Source: Betaproteobacteria bacterium (GTDB taxonomy: Bacteria; Pseudomonadota; Gammaproteobacteria; Burkholderiales; Casimicrobiaceae). Taken from it: 5,401 nt of DNA. Below the pieces are notes generated by a model. That model was not told where the DNA came from and ran no database searches. It saw only the letters and a program-made list of their open reading frames with translations. The translations under genes were made by a program, and so were the position numbers. The stretch covers positions 1 to 5,401 of the forward strand of contig VBCS01000427.1 in assembly GCA_005888955.1 (NCBI GenBank), in the 5' to 3' direction. Shown in pieces: positions 1-4,871 of the stretch (its first letter is position 1; every line of letters begins with the position of its first letter).

Positions 1-253
1 AGACGAGGCGCTCCGGCGCCTTGATCTCGCGATATTCGCCGCCGACCGTGTACGCCTCGCCCGTACGCGGGCGCATCGTCACGCGATAGCGACCGCCGAC
101 GCGCGGCTCGAGTGAAGCGTCGGTGACCTTGAAGCCCCGGGGCCCGAACCATCGCTGGAGCAGCTCCGGCTTGACGAATGCTTCGAAAACCTTCTGTCGC
201 GGCGCGCGGATCGTCCGTGAAACCGTCAGGTCGAAAGTGTCGCGGGCTGTCAT
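1..253 (-). CDS. AHSA1/SRPBCC-domain protein, 3' end cut by window edge
   Basis: The visible 84 residues begin MTARDTFDLTVSRTIRAP and carry the usual start of the SRPBCC/AHSA1 (activator of Hsp90 ATPase homologue) fold. These are a first beta strand with R-T-I-R-A-P (13-18), a helix with VFEAF...LLQRWFGP (22-38), the GGRYRV strand (53-58) and GEYREIKAPERLV (72-84). Family members are about 140-160 aa, so roughly half is missing to the left. The fold forms a hydrophobic ligand cavity; most bacterial members have no assigned ligand. The ATG overlaps the stop of the upstream arsR gene as ATGA. It is preceded by GAGGAG with a 6-base spacer, so translation is probably coupled to arsR. An ArsR repressor followed by an AHSA1 protein is a recurrent bacterial pair. 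Family assignment is firm; biochemical role is unknown. Confidence 0.9.
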   Translation of the reverse strand, partial: MTARDTFDLTVSRTIRAPRQKVFEAFVKPELLQRWFGPRGFKVTDASLEPRVGGRYRVTMRPRTGEAYTVGGEYREIKAPERLV

Positions 254-609
254 CGTTTTCTCCTCTTGGGTTGCGGTTGTTCCAGAAGCGCGGCCAGATC
301 GTCCAGCCGCTCTTCCCAGAAGCGTCGGTAGTGGTCGATCCAGTTCGCGGCGACCCGCAGCGGCGCCGGCCGCAGCCGGCACACGCGCCATTGCGCGTCG
401 ACGCGCCGCTCGATCAGGCGGGCGCGCTCGAGCACCCGCAGGTGGCGCGACACCGCCGGCAGCGAGATGTCGAACGGTTGGGCGAGATCGCCGACTGCAG
501 CCTCGCCGCGTGCGAGCCGCGTCAATATCGCGCGCCGCGTCGGGTCGGCGAGCGCGGCGAAAGTCTCGTCCAGGTCCGAAGATAACGAGCGGCGCGACGG
601 CGTAGTCAT
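250..609 (-). CDS. ArsR-family winged-helix transcriptional regulator
   Basis: A 119-aa protein starting MTTPSRRSLSSDLDETF. It has the ArsR winged-helix pattern: FAALADPTRRAILTRLARGEAAVGDLA (17-43), a recognition helix around DISLPAVSRHLRVLERARLI (47-66) and a wing at about 67-79. The C-terminal part, PAPLRVAANWIDHYRRFWEERLDDL (81-105), is typical of the ArsR subgroup that sits beside AHSA1 genes. The ELCVCDL metal site of classical ArsR/SmtB proteins is absent, and the only cysteine is Cys77. A metal-independent or otherwise sensed repressor is therefore more likely than an arsenic sensor (inference). The frame is open upstream to a TTG at 657, but that TTG lies in the -35 box of the promoter. 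The ATG at 609 is therefore chosen, with a weak GAAG about 10 bases upstream. The gene overlaps the AHSA1 gene by 4 bases and probably represses its own operon through the dyad at 643-666. Confidence 0.93.
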   Translation of the reverse strand: MTTPSRRSLSSDLDETFAALADPTRRAILTRLARGEAAVGDLAQPFDISLPAVSRHLRVLERARLIERRVDAQWRVCRLRPAPLRVAANWIDHYRRFWEERLDDLAALLEQPQPKRRKR

Positions 610-628
610 GGTGACGAGCTTCAGCGTG

Positions 629-657
629 ACATTAGCCCATTCGTATTTAACAGTCAA
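629..657 (-). promoter_or_regulatory. Sigma-70 promoter of the arsR-AHSA1 operon
   Basis: On the minus strand, TTGACT (657-652) and TAATGT (634-629) are separated by exactly 17 bases. This is a good match to the -35 and -10 consensus. Transcription would start near 622, giving a leader of only about 13 bases before the arsR ATG at 609. No competing promoter is visible between the upstream terminator and arsR. Confidence 0.75.
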
Positions 658-666
658 GTTAAATAC
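643..666. promoter_or_regulatory. Perfect 9-bp inverted repeat, probable ArsR operator
   Basis: GTATTTAAC (643-651) and GTTAAATAC (658-666) are perfect reverse complements separated by 6 bases (AGTCAA). That 6-base spacer is the -35 hexamer of the arsR promoter read on the other strand. A dimer bound here would cover the -35 box completely. ArsR-family repressors bind AT-rich dyads of about this size at their own promoters. Assigning this dyad to the adjacent regulator is inference from position and symmetry. The AT-rich dyad stands out in a GC-rich region. Confidence 0.78.
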
Positions 667-672
667 AGCGTG

Positions 673-705
673 AAAAAAAGCCGCCGGCGGTAAAGCGCGG
701 CGGCT
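673..705 (-). terminator. Rho-independent terminator of the envelope operon
   Basis: On the minus strand, AGCCGCC (705-699) pairs with GGCGGCT (685-679) across a 13-base loop. A run of seven T follows, the first of which closes the stem (679-673). It begins 24 bases beyond the lipoprotein stop codon and ends just before the arsR operator and promoter. It should therefore stop read-through from the envelope operon into arsR, which lies on the same strand. Confidence 0.88.
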
Positions 706-729
706 CGCTAGCTTCGGCTCGATCAGTGC

Positions 730-1218
730 TCAGCCGGCCGGCGGCACGGGAGGGCCGTAGTAGGGACGAGGTCCATATCTCGGCCCCGACGGGACCTGGT
801 TGCCCTTGGCGTACATGCACTGCACATACGCCATGTCGTAACGCCGCTGCATGCCGTAGTACGAGTACCCATATGCGTTGCTTCCTGCCGCACTGCCCAG
901 GAGCAACCCGGTGCCGGCACCGATCGCGGCGCCCGGGCCGGCACGCCCCGTGGCCGAACCGATGATCGCGCCGGCTGCAGCGCCCAATACCGTACCGCCG
1001 ACGGCGTTCGCCGTCGCGGCATTCGCTGCGACCTGCTCCGCGCCCGGCCCCAGCGAGTACTGTGCGTATTGCCGGCAGGAGACATCGTCGGCGCGAAATT
1101 GATCGAAGCTCTTCGCCGTTCCGGGGAGAGCCATGACCGCCGGACCGGTCGGTACCGTCACGCAGCCGACCAGAAGGAGTGCGCCGGCCAAGGTTGCGAG
1201 GTGTAAGCGTGCGCTCAT
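730..1218 (-). CDS. Glycine-zipper outer-membrane-type lipoprotein
   Basis: A 162-aa protein. Residues 1-19 form a lipoprotein signal with a hydrophobic core and the lipobox L-V-G-C, so Cys19 should be lipidated after signal peptidase II cleavage. The residue after Cys19 is Val, not Asp, which fits outer-membrane sorting by the E. coli rule. Residues about 64-115 are a glycine-zipper segment with repeated GxxxG spacing (VGGTVLGAAAGAIIG...AAIGAGTGLLLGSAAG), as in SlyB-like and other Gly-zipper envelope proteins. The mature part has two further cysteines, Cys48 and Cys134, which could form a disulfide. The tail (145-162) is rich in Pro, Gly and Tyr. GAGGAG with a 5-base spacer precedes the ATG, and the upstream gene's TGA overlaps this site, so the two genes are co-transcribed and probably translationally linked. 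The exact role is unknown; such proteins are generally linked to envelope integrity. Confidence 0.9.
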   Translation of the reverse strand: MSARLHLATLAGALLLVGCVTVPTGPAVMALPGTAKSFDQFRADDVSCRQYAQYSLGPGAEQVAANAATANAVGGTVLGAAAGAIIGSATGRAGPGAAIGAGTGLLLGSAAGSNAYGYSYYGMQRRYDMAYVQCMYAKGNQVPSGPRYGPRPYYGPPVPPAG

Positions 1219-1227
1219 GTCATCTCC

Positions 1228-1728
1228 TCAGCGCTGCGCGGGAGCGCCGGGCCCGGGCGCGCTCGGCGGAACGACGCGCAGCCACCCCTGGGCGCAGGTT
1301 TGGACTTGCGGGTAATAGCCTGCCGGATCAGGGCAGTAGTACGAATAGTCGCCACGCTGCCCACTGCGCGGCTGGTATGCGGAGTCGTCCTGCTGAATGT
1401 AGCTCGGCTCTGCATAATCATAGGAATAGTATGCGGGGTTAGGGTAGTAGCCGTAGGACCCGTAGTAGGGGTAATAGAGCGGGTAGTAGCCCGGCCACCA
1501 TCCCCACCACGGGGCGCCGAAACCCACGCCGACGAAGACGCGCGATCCGCCGTGCCAGTTGCCACCGCGCCAGTTACCGCCATTCCAGCTTCCTCCGGAA
1601 TGCCACTGGCCGCTCGCGTGCGAGCCACCGCCGCCGTGCGAACCGCCGCTGTGCATCTGCGCACTGGCAACACCGATGCCGCCCACCAAACCGATGACGG
1701 CGAGAACAATCATTGCAAATCGTTTCAT
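1228..1728 (-). CDS. Secreted Gly/His/Trp/Tyr-rich protein with a YYC...C..GW motif
   Basis: A 166-aa protein with a Sec signal peptide: KR start, hydrophobic core at 5-20, cleavage probably after ASA (23). The mature N-terminus (24-62) is low-complexity, with five His among Gly/Ser and short GGNWx repeats. Residues 63-80 (RVFVGVGFGAPWWGWWPG) resemble a strand followed by a Trp-rich turn. Residues 81-131 are very Tyr-rich. The C-terminal end carries YYCPDPAGYYPQVQTC (130-145), then AQGWLRVVP. This YYC-YYP-V-C-GW motif recurs at the C-terminus of secreted proteins in many Beta- and Gammaproteobacteria (recalled, not searched). Cys132 and Cys145 are the only cysteines and probably form a disulfide in the periplasm. 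AAGGAGG with a 6-base spacer gives an excellent ribosome binding site. It is the first gene of a two-gene operon, 9 bases ahead of the Gly-zipper lipoprotein. Function is not established; the His/Gly segment might bind metal (inference only). Confidence 0.88.
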   Translation of the reverse strand: MKRFAMIVLAVIGLVGGIGVASAQMHSGGSHGGGGSHASGQWHSGGSWNGGNWRGGNWHGGSRVFVGVGFGAPWWGWWPGYYPLYYPYYGSYGYYPNPAYYSYDYAEPSYIQQDDSAYQPRSGQRGDYSYYCPDPAGYYPQVQTCAQGWLRVVPPSAPGPGAPAQR

Positions 1729-1752
1729 AAGATGCCTCCTTCAGGTACCCGA

Positions 1753-1779
1753 TTAGACTAGCTCTGCGCACTCGAGTTC
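1753..1779 (-). promoter_or_regulatory. Candidate sigma-E (ECF) type promoter of the envelope operon
   Basis: On the minus strand, GAACTC (1779-1774) and TCTAA (1757-1753) are 16 bases apart. This resembles the extracytoplasmic stress sigma factor pattern (GGAACTT, about 16 bases, TCTGA/TCAAA). Transcription would start near 1746, leaving a short leader that contains the strong ribosome binding site at 1741-1735. The envelope location of both gene products fits. The assignment rests on motif match only. Confidence 0.45.
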
Positions 1780-1784
1780 GTCAA
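1755..1784 (-). promoter_or_regulatory. Alternative sigma-70 promoter overlapping the sigma-E-like site
   Basis: TTGACG (1784-1779) and TAGTCT (1760-1755) on the minus strand are 18 bases apart. The -35 is a 5/6 match, but the -10 keeps only the key T, A and final T. It shares bases with the sigma-E-like elements, so the two readings cannot be separated by sequence alone. Both would start transcription at nearly the same place. Confidence 0.35.
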
Positions 1785-1869
1785 AGAATCCCGCAAGTAT
1801 CCACGCAGCCTATCGAGGTCGGGACTCCAGCCATCCACAGGCTTGAGCCGGCGGCGGCGCAGTCCGGTT

Positions 1870-1878
1870 TGCTACAAT
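1870..1878 (+). promoter_or_regulatory. Extended -10 promoter of the conserved hypothetical gene
   Basis: TGCTACAAT at 1870-1878 is an extended -10 element (TGn before TACAAT, which matches TATAAT at five of six positions). No good -35 box lies 16-18 bases upstream, which is tolerated in extended -10 promoters. Transcription would start near 1885, about 22 bases before the ATG at 1908. Confidence 0.6.
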
Positions 1879-1907
1879 CGCTACCATCAAGCCTCCGGGA
1901 GCAAGCC

Positions 1908-2324
1908 ATGGCAGAGCAAACCGGTGCACGCGCCGGCGAAGCCAGAATGGACGCGGCCTCGCTTTATCGCGAGGAAATCTACACCGACCGCGCCGCCGGA
2001 ACATTGCGCGTCCTGGTCCCGGTGAAGGCCGACGGGTCTGCCGATGCCGCGCGGCCGACGCTCTTCATCGGCGAGGCCCAGATCCTCACGAACATGGGAC
2101 CGTTGCCGATCAGCTTCGAAGTCGATGCCAAAAACCTCACCGAAGCCATCGAAAACTACGGCGAAGCCGCAAAAGTCGGCGTCGAGCGCGCGGTGCGCGA
2201 GTTGCAGGAATTGCGCCGGCAGGCGTCGTCCTCGATCGTGTTGCCCGGCGCCGGAGCGGCCGCGGGGTTGACTGGCGGATTGCCGCCCGGGGGCCTCGGC
2301 GGCGGCAAGATCAAGCTGCCGTGA
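1908..2324 (+). CDS. Conserved hypothetical cytoplasmic protein, 138 aa
   Basis: I do not know a function for this protein, though SLYREEIYTDR...GTLRVLVPV...ADAARPTLFIGEAQILTNMGPLPISFEVDAKNL resembles a small conserved hypothetical family I recall from Betaproteobacteria. It has no signal peptide or membrane segment. The order suggests three beta strands (about 31-40, 50-60, 64-72) followed by a long amphipathic helix (about 76-108, LTEAIENYGEAAKVGVERAVRELQELRRQ). A flexible Gly/Pro/Ala tail follows (113-133), ending KIKLP. The chosen ATG has GGGAG (1897-1901) with a 6-base spacer. An in-frame ATT at 1878 lies inside the promoter and is rejected as the start. An internal ATG at 1947 is possible but has no comparable ribosome binding site. 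It is divergent from the envelope operon, sharing a 179-base intergenic region. Confidence 0.87.
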   Translation: MAEQTGARAGEARMDAASLYREEIYTDRAAGTLRVLVPVKADGSADAARPTLFIGEAQILTNMGPLPISFEVDAKNLTEAIENYGEAAKVGVERAVRELQELRRQASSSIVLPGAGAAAGLTGGLPPGGLGGGKIKLP

Positions 2325-2406
2325 CGCGGCAAGGGTCGGGGGAGCTGTATCCACGTGCCGGCTCGATGGTTACCGAGCACTCGGCTGCCTAACGTCCGAC
2401 TCCGTG

Positions 2407-2444
2407 CAACGGTTGACCTCTCCACCAACGGTCGACCCCTCCAC
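2407..2444. repeat. Two adjacent 19-bp direct repeats
   Basis: CAACGGTTGACCTCTCCAC (2407-2425) is followed directly by CAACGGTCGACCCCTCCAC (2426-2444). The copies match at 17 of 19 positions, and both differences are T to C. They start 119 bases upstream of the DUF3617 -10 box. They could be a binding site pair or the remains of a replication-slippage duplication; the sequence does not decide. Confidence 0.8.
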
Positions 2445-2538
2445 CCTCGCCTGCCGGTAGCTCCGGCCAAGCGCCGCAGCTTGTCCCGCACGGAGCGCGG
2501 TGAAATCGGCGGAGCCCAGTGATTCCGCCTTACTCGGC

Positions 2539-2557
2539 TACAATGACGGCTCGGGAG
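2539..2557 (+). promoter_or_regulatory. -10 box and ribosome binding site of the DUF3617 gene
   Basis: TACAAT at 2539-2544 would start transcription near 2551, only about 13 bases before the ATG. GGGAG at 2553-2557 sits 6 bases before that ATG and fixes the start at 2564, not at the in-frame codons further upstream. No convincing -35 box is visible. Confidence 0.5.
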
Positions 2558-2563
2558 CAATGC

Positions 2564-2986
2564 ATGAGATTCCTGGCGCCGCCCATCGTCGCACTGGCCG
2601 TTTTGGCAGCGCTCGCCGCGATGCCTGCGGGCGCAACGCTCAACATGAACGAAGGCTTGTGGGAAACGACCGTCACCGCCGACGGGCAGGCGCACTCGGC
2701 CAGTGCCAAATGTTACACACGCATGGACATTGCCGAGATGGAGAAGCTGCTGCGGGGCAAGTCGTCGCGCGTCGACGGCATCTGCCACTATGCGGACTTC
2801 ACGCAGTCGGGCGACAGCGTCAACTATACGATGACCTGCCGCCTGGGCGACGATGAGCAGACCAGCGCCGTCTCGGCCACGTATCGGGGTGACTCGGCCA
2901 CCGGCACCATCCGCTCGGCCGGCGTTACGGTCACCGCATCGAGCCGGCGGATCGGCAGCTGCACGGAGAGCTCGTTTGCGAGATAG
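2564..2986 (+). CDS. Secreted DUF3617 family protein
   Basis: A 140-aa protein. Residues 1-24 (MRFLAPPIVALAVLAALAAMPAGA) form a Sec signal peptide with an AGA cleavage site. The mature part opens with MNEGLWETTV, the G-L-W-E signature of DUF3617. It continues with a cysteine-bearing segment KCYTRMDIAEMEKLL (49-63), GICHYADF (72-79), a YTMTCRLG strand (88-95), YRGDSATGTI (107-116) and a closing SSRRIGSC (126-133). The four cysteines (50, 74, 92, 133) are the family's usual pattern and probably form two disulfides in the periplasm. Length is normal for the family. Function of DUF3617 proteins is unknown. In-frame starts upstream at 2519 and 2543 would add a non-signal extension and lie in or before the promoter, so the ATG at 2564 is preferred. 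It lies 45 bases ahead of the dehydratase gene on the same strand. Confidence 0.92.
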   Translation: MRFLAPPIVALAVLAALAAMPAGATLNMNEGLWETTVTADGQAHSASAKCYTRMDIAEMEKLLRGKSSRVDGICHYADFTQSGDSVNYTMTCRLGDDEQTSAVSATYRGDSATGTIRSAGVTVTASSRRIGSCTESSFAR

Positions 2987-3005
2987 CCGCGCGCCGGCAG
3001 ATAAG
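2976..3005 (+). promoter_or_regulatory. Weak candidate promoter for the dehydratase gene
   Basis: TTGCGA (2976-2981) and GATAAG (3000-3005) are 18 bases apart, and each matches its consensus at four of six positions. Transcription would start near 3012, 20 bases before the ATG. The -35 lies in the end of the DUF3617 gene. Read-through from the DUF3617 promoter is an equally good explanation for expression. Confidence 0.25.
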
Positions 3006-3031
3006 ACGTAGACGCACGCGAACCGCAGCAC

Positions 3032-4735
3032 ATGTCCGACGACAAGCCGCAGGGCCTCGCGCGCGGCCTCACCCATTACGGCGATGCCGGCTTCGCGCTG
3101 TTCCTGCGCCGGTCGTTCGCCCGCTCGATGGGCTATTCGACGGCGCTGCTGGCAGAGCCCACGATCGGGATCGCAAGCGCTGCTTCCGATTTGAACAATT
3201 GCCACCGCCATTTCCCGGAGCTGATCGACGCGGTCAAGCGCGGCGTTCTCGCGGCGGGTGGCCTGCCGCTCGCGTTTCCGACGATTTCGCTCGGCGAAGT
3301 CTTCCTCCATCCGACGAGTCTGATGTATCGCAACCTCATGGCGATGGACGTCGAGGAAATGTGCCGGGCGCAGCCGCTGGACGCAGTTGTTCTGGTCGGC
3401 GGCTGTGACAAGACCGTCCCCGCGCAATTGATGGGCGCCGCGTCGGCCGGCGTGCCGGCGATCGGGCTCGTCGCCGGGCCGATGCTGACCGCGCGCCACG
3501 ACGGCGAACGGCTTGGCGCCTGTACCGATTGCCGGCGCTTCTGGGCGAAGTTCCGCAGCGACGAGATCGATCGCACAACGCTCGATCGCGTCGAGACGAA
3601 GCTGGCGACGACCGCGGGAACTTGCGCGGTGATGGGCACCGCGAGCACGATGGCCTGTGTCGCGGAAGCCCTCGGCATGCTGCTGCCGGGGACCGCCGCG
3701 ATTCCGGCGGTACACGCCGATCGATTGCGCGCAGCGGAGGCGACCGGCCGCGCGGCGGTCGCGCTCGCACGCTCGCGGCTGACGATCGATCGTATCGTCA
3801 CACCGGCCGCGGTCGAGAATGCGCTTAAGGTGCTGCTTGCGATCGGAGGCTCGACCAATGCGATCATTCATCTCACCGCGATCGCCGGCCGCCTCGGCAT
3901 TCCCGTATCGCTCAAGCATCTGAACGAGCTCTCCGACGCGACGCCGGTGCTGGTCGATCTGAAACCTACCGGCGCGCATTACATGGAGGATTTCTTCGCC
4001 GCAGGTGGCATGAGCGCCGTGCTGCACGAGTTGAAGCCCCTGCTCGATCTCGATTGCCTCACCGTCACCGGCGAGCGCCTGGCCGAGCGGCTCGCCGCGC
4101 CGCCCGAAGGGGTCGATCGGGCGATCATCCGCACGCTTGCTGCTCCCTTTACTCCGGCCGGCGGTCTGGTCGCGCTGTTCGGCTCGCTGGCGCCGAACGG
4201 CGCCATCCTCAAGCGCTCGGCGGCCGACGCGCGGCTCTTCGAGCGCACCGGCCGTGCGGTCGTGTTCAGCTCGCCTTCTGACCTCGCCGCACGTATCGAC
4301 GATCCCGCGCTCGACGTCGAGCCCGACGATTTTCTCATCATGCAGAACGCGGGGCCGAAGAGCGGCTACGGCATGCCCGAAGCGGGCTACCTGCCGATTC
4401 CCGCACGGCTTGCGCGCGCAGGCGTGAAGGACATGGTACGCATCTCCGACGCGCGCATGAGCGGCACGGCCTATGGCACCGTCGTGTTGCACGTGTCACC
4501 CGAAGCGGCGATCGGCGGCCCGCTTGCGCTGGTGCAAACCGGCGATCGCATCCGGCTCTCCGTGCGCGAGCGCAGTCTCGACCTCGAGGTCGATACCGCC
4601 GTACTCGCGCGACGCAAGGCGCAATGGCGCGCTTCGCCATTGCCGCCGCGCGGCTATCAACGCCTGTACGCGGAGCGCGTGTTGCAGGCCGAGGAAGGTT
4701 GCGACTTCGATTTCCTGCGCTCCGCAACGCGTTGA
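3032..4735 (+). CDS. IlvD/Edd-family Fe-S dehydratase, sugar-acid dehydratase type
   Basis: A complete 567-aa enzyme, normal for the family (about 570-600 aa). Members remove water from 2,3-dihydroxy acids to give 2-keto acids: dihydroxy-acid dehydratase in branched-chain amino acid synthesis, or aldonate dehydratases in sugar oxidation. The three cluster cysteines are Cys57 (LNNCHRHF), Cys125 (GGCDKTVPA) and Cys198 (TTAGTCAVMGTAST), the pattern of the [2Fe-2S] sugar-acid dehydratases. Expected Mg ligands are Glu89 (SLGEVF), Asp126, Lys127 (carbamylated in relatives) and Glu450 (GYGMPEAGYLP). The proposed catalytic serine is Ser477 in ISDARMSGTAYGTVVLHVSPEA. The SGTAYGT form, not the SGGTHG of biosynthetic IlvD, places it with L-arabinonate/D-xylonate dehydratase-like enzymes. 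The true substrate is not predictable, and there is no pathway neighbour in the window. The ATG has no clear ribosome binding site, but the N-terminal LTHYGDAGFALFLRRSF fits the family start. Confidence 0.93.
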   Translation: MSDDKPQGLARGLTHYGDAGFALFLRRSFARSMGYSTALLAEPTIGIASAASDLNNCHRHFPELIDAVKRGVLAAGGLPLAFPTISLGEVFLHPTSLMYRNLMAMDVEEMCRAQPLDAVVLVGGCDKTVPAQLMGAASAGVPAIGLVAGPMLTARHDGERLGACTDCRRFWAKFRSDEIDRTTLDRVETKLATTAGTCAVMGTASTMACVAEALGMLLPGTAAIPAVHADRLRAAEATGRAAVALARSRLTIDRIVTPAAVENALKVLLAIGGSTNAIIHLTAIAGRLGIPVSLKHLNELSDATPVLVDLKPTGAHYMEDFFAAGGMSAVLHELKPLLDLDCLTVTGERLAERLAAPPEGVDRAIIRTLAAPFTPAGGLVALFGSLAPNGAILKRSAADARLFERTGRAVVFSSPSDLAARIDDPALDVEPDDFLIMQNAGPKSGYGMPEAGYLPIPARLARAGVKDMVRISDARMSGTAYGTVVLHVSPEAAIGGPLALVQTGDRIRLSVRERSLDLEVDTAVLARRKAQWRASPLPPRGYQRLYAERVLQAEEGCDFDFLRSATR

Positions 4736-4757
4736 TTCGTAGATCGTCGAAGTATTT

Positions 4758-4777
4758 GTCCGACGCCGAAATCGGAC
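4758..4777. other. Stem-loop after the dehydratase gene
   Basis: GTCCGA (4758-4763) and TCGGAC (4772-4777) are perfect reverse complements with an 8-base loop, 22 bases after the dehydratase stop. The following bases (GCTCTCCTACGG) are not a T-run, so this is not a standard rho-independent terminator. It may protect the 3' end of the message or be a protein-binding dyad. Confidence 0.5.
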
Positions 4778-4811
4778 GCTCTCCTACGGATAAATCAGAC
4801 TGTGGCCGCTT

Positions 4812-4831
4812 TCGCGCGCCACGTCGCGCGA
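4812..4831. other. GC-rich stem-loop upstream of the small membrane protein gene
   Basis: TCGCGCG (4812-4818) and CGCGCGA (4825-4831) form a perfect 7-bp stem around the loop CCACGT. It is 3 bases before the dyad at 4835-4860. No T-run follows. CGCGCG runs are common by chance in GC-rich DNA, so the arms alone are not proof of function. Confidence 0.45.
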
Positions 4832-4834
4832 CTA

Positions 4835-4860
4835 GATTGGGACCGTGATATCACCCAATC
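4835..4860. promoter_or_regulatory. Dyad abutting the ribosome binding site
   Basis: GATTGGG (4835-4841) and CCCAATC (4854-4860) are perfect reverse complements with a 12-base spacer. The spacer overlaps a second perfect palindrome, GTGATATCAC (4845-4854), whose centre is 2 bases away. The right arm ends one base before GGGAG (4861-4865). If transcribed it could form a hairpin against the ribosome binding site; as DNA it could be an operator. Which applies cannot be told from the sequence. Confidence 0.5.
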
Positions 4861-4871
4861 GGGAGTTGCCG

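Larger units (their letters stand above)
2325..2563. other. Intergenic region of 239 bases
   Basis: I find no gene or RNA here. It holds a short dyad CCGAG-CA-CTCGG with no T-run, the two 19-bp direct repeats at 2407-2444, an inverted repeat GCTCCG (2460-2465) with CGGAGC (2491-2496), and the promoter and ribosome binding site of the DUF3617 gene. No rho-independent terminator is visible for the upstream gene. Confidence 0.6.
4736..4871. other. Intergenic region with three dyads
   Basis: No gene is seen in these 136 bases. They hold the hairpin at 4758-4777, the hairpin at 4812-4831 and the dyad at 4835-4860, followed at once by the ribosome binding site GGGAG (4861-4865) of the small membrane protein gene. 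No confident promoter is visible. Confidence 0.6.

Noticed and set aside
610..657. Longer ArsR starting at TTG 657
   Set aside because: That TTG is part of the -35 box and lies inside the operator dyad; transcription is expected to begin downstream of it.
1215..1709. Alternative minus-strand frame of 164 codons overlapping the secreted protein gene
   Set aside because: It is Ala/Arg/Thr-rich with no signal or motif, while the frame at 1228-1728 has a signal peptide, strong ribosome binding site and a recurring C-terminal motif.
1869..1907. N-terminal extension of the conserved hypothetical protein
   Set aside because: It overlaps the extended -10 element at 1870-1878, so it would not be in the message, and the ATG at 1908 has a well-spaced ribosome binding site.
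2407..2444. CRISPR-like repeat
   Set aside because: There are only two copies, with no spacer between them and no cas gene in the window.
2156..4492. A 778-codon open frame on the minus strand, longer than any accepted gene
   Set aside because: It lies opposite the DUF3617 gene and the dehydratase, both with clear family motifs. Its translation is Arg/His/Gly-rich with no recognisable domain and crosses intergenic DNA, as expected for a GC-rich antisense shadow.
3032..4735. Biosynthetic dihydroxy-acid dehydratase IlvD
   Set aside because: The catalytic-serine motif is SGTAYGT and not SGGTHG, which places it with the sugar-acid dehydratases; an ilvD symbol would mislead.
4758..4777. Rho-independent terminator of the dehydratase gene
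   Set aside because: The stem is only 6 bp and no T-run follows on either strand near enough to count.
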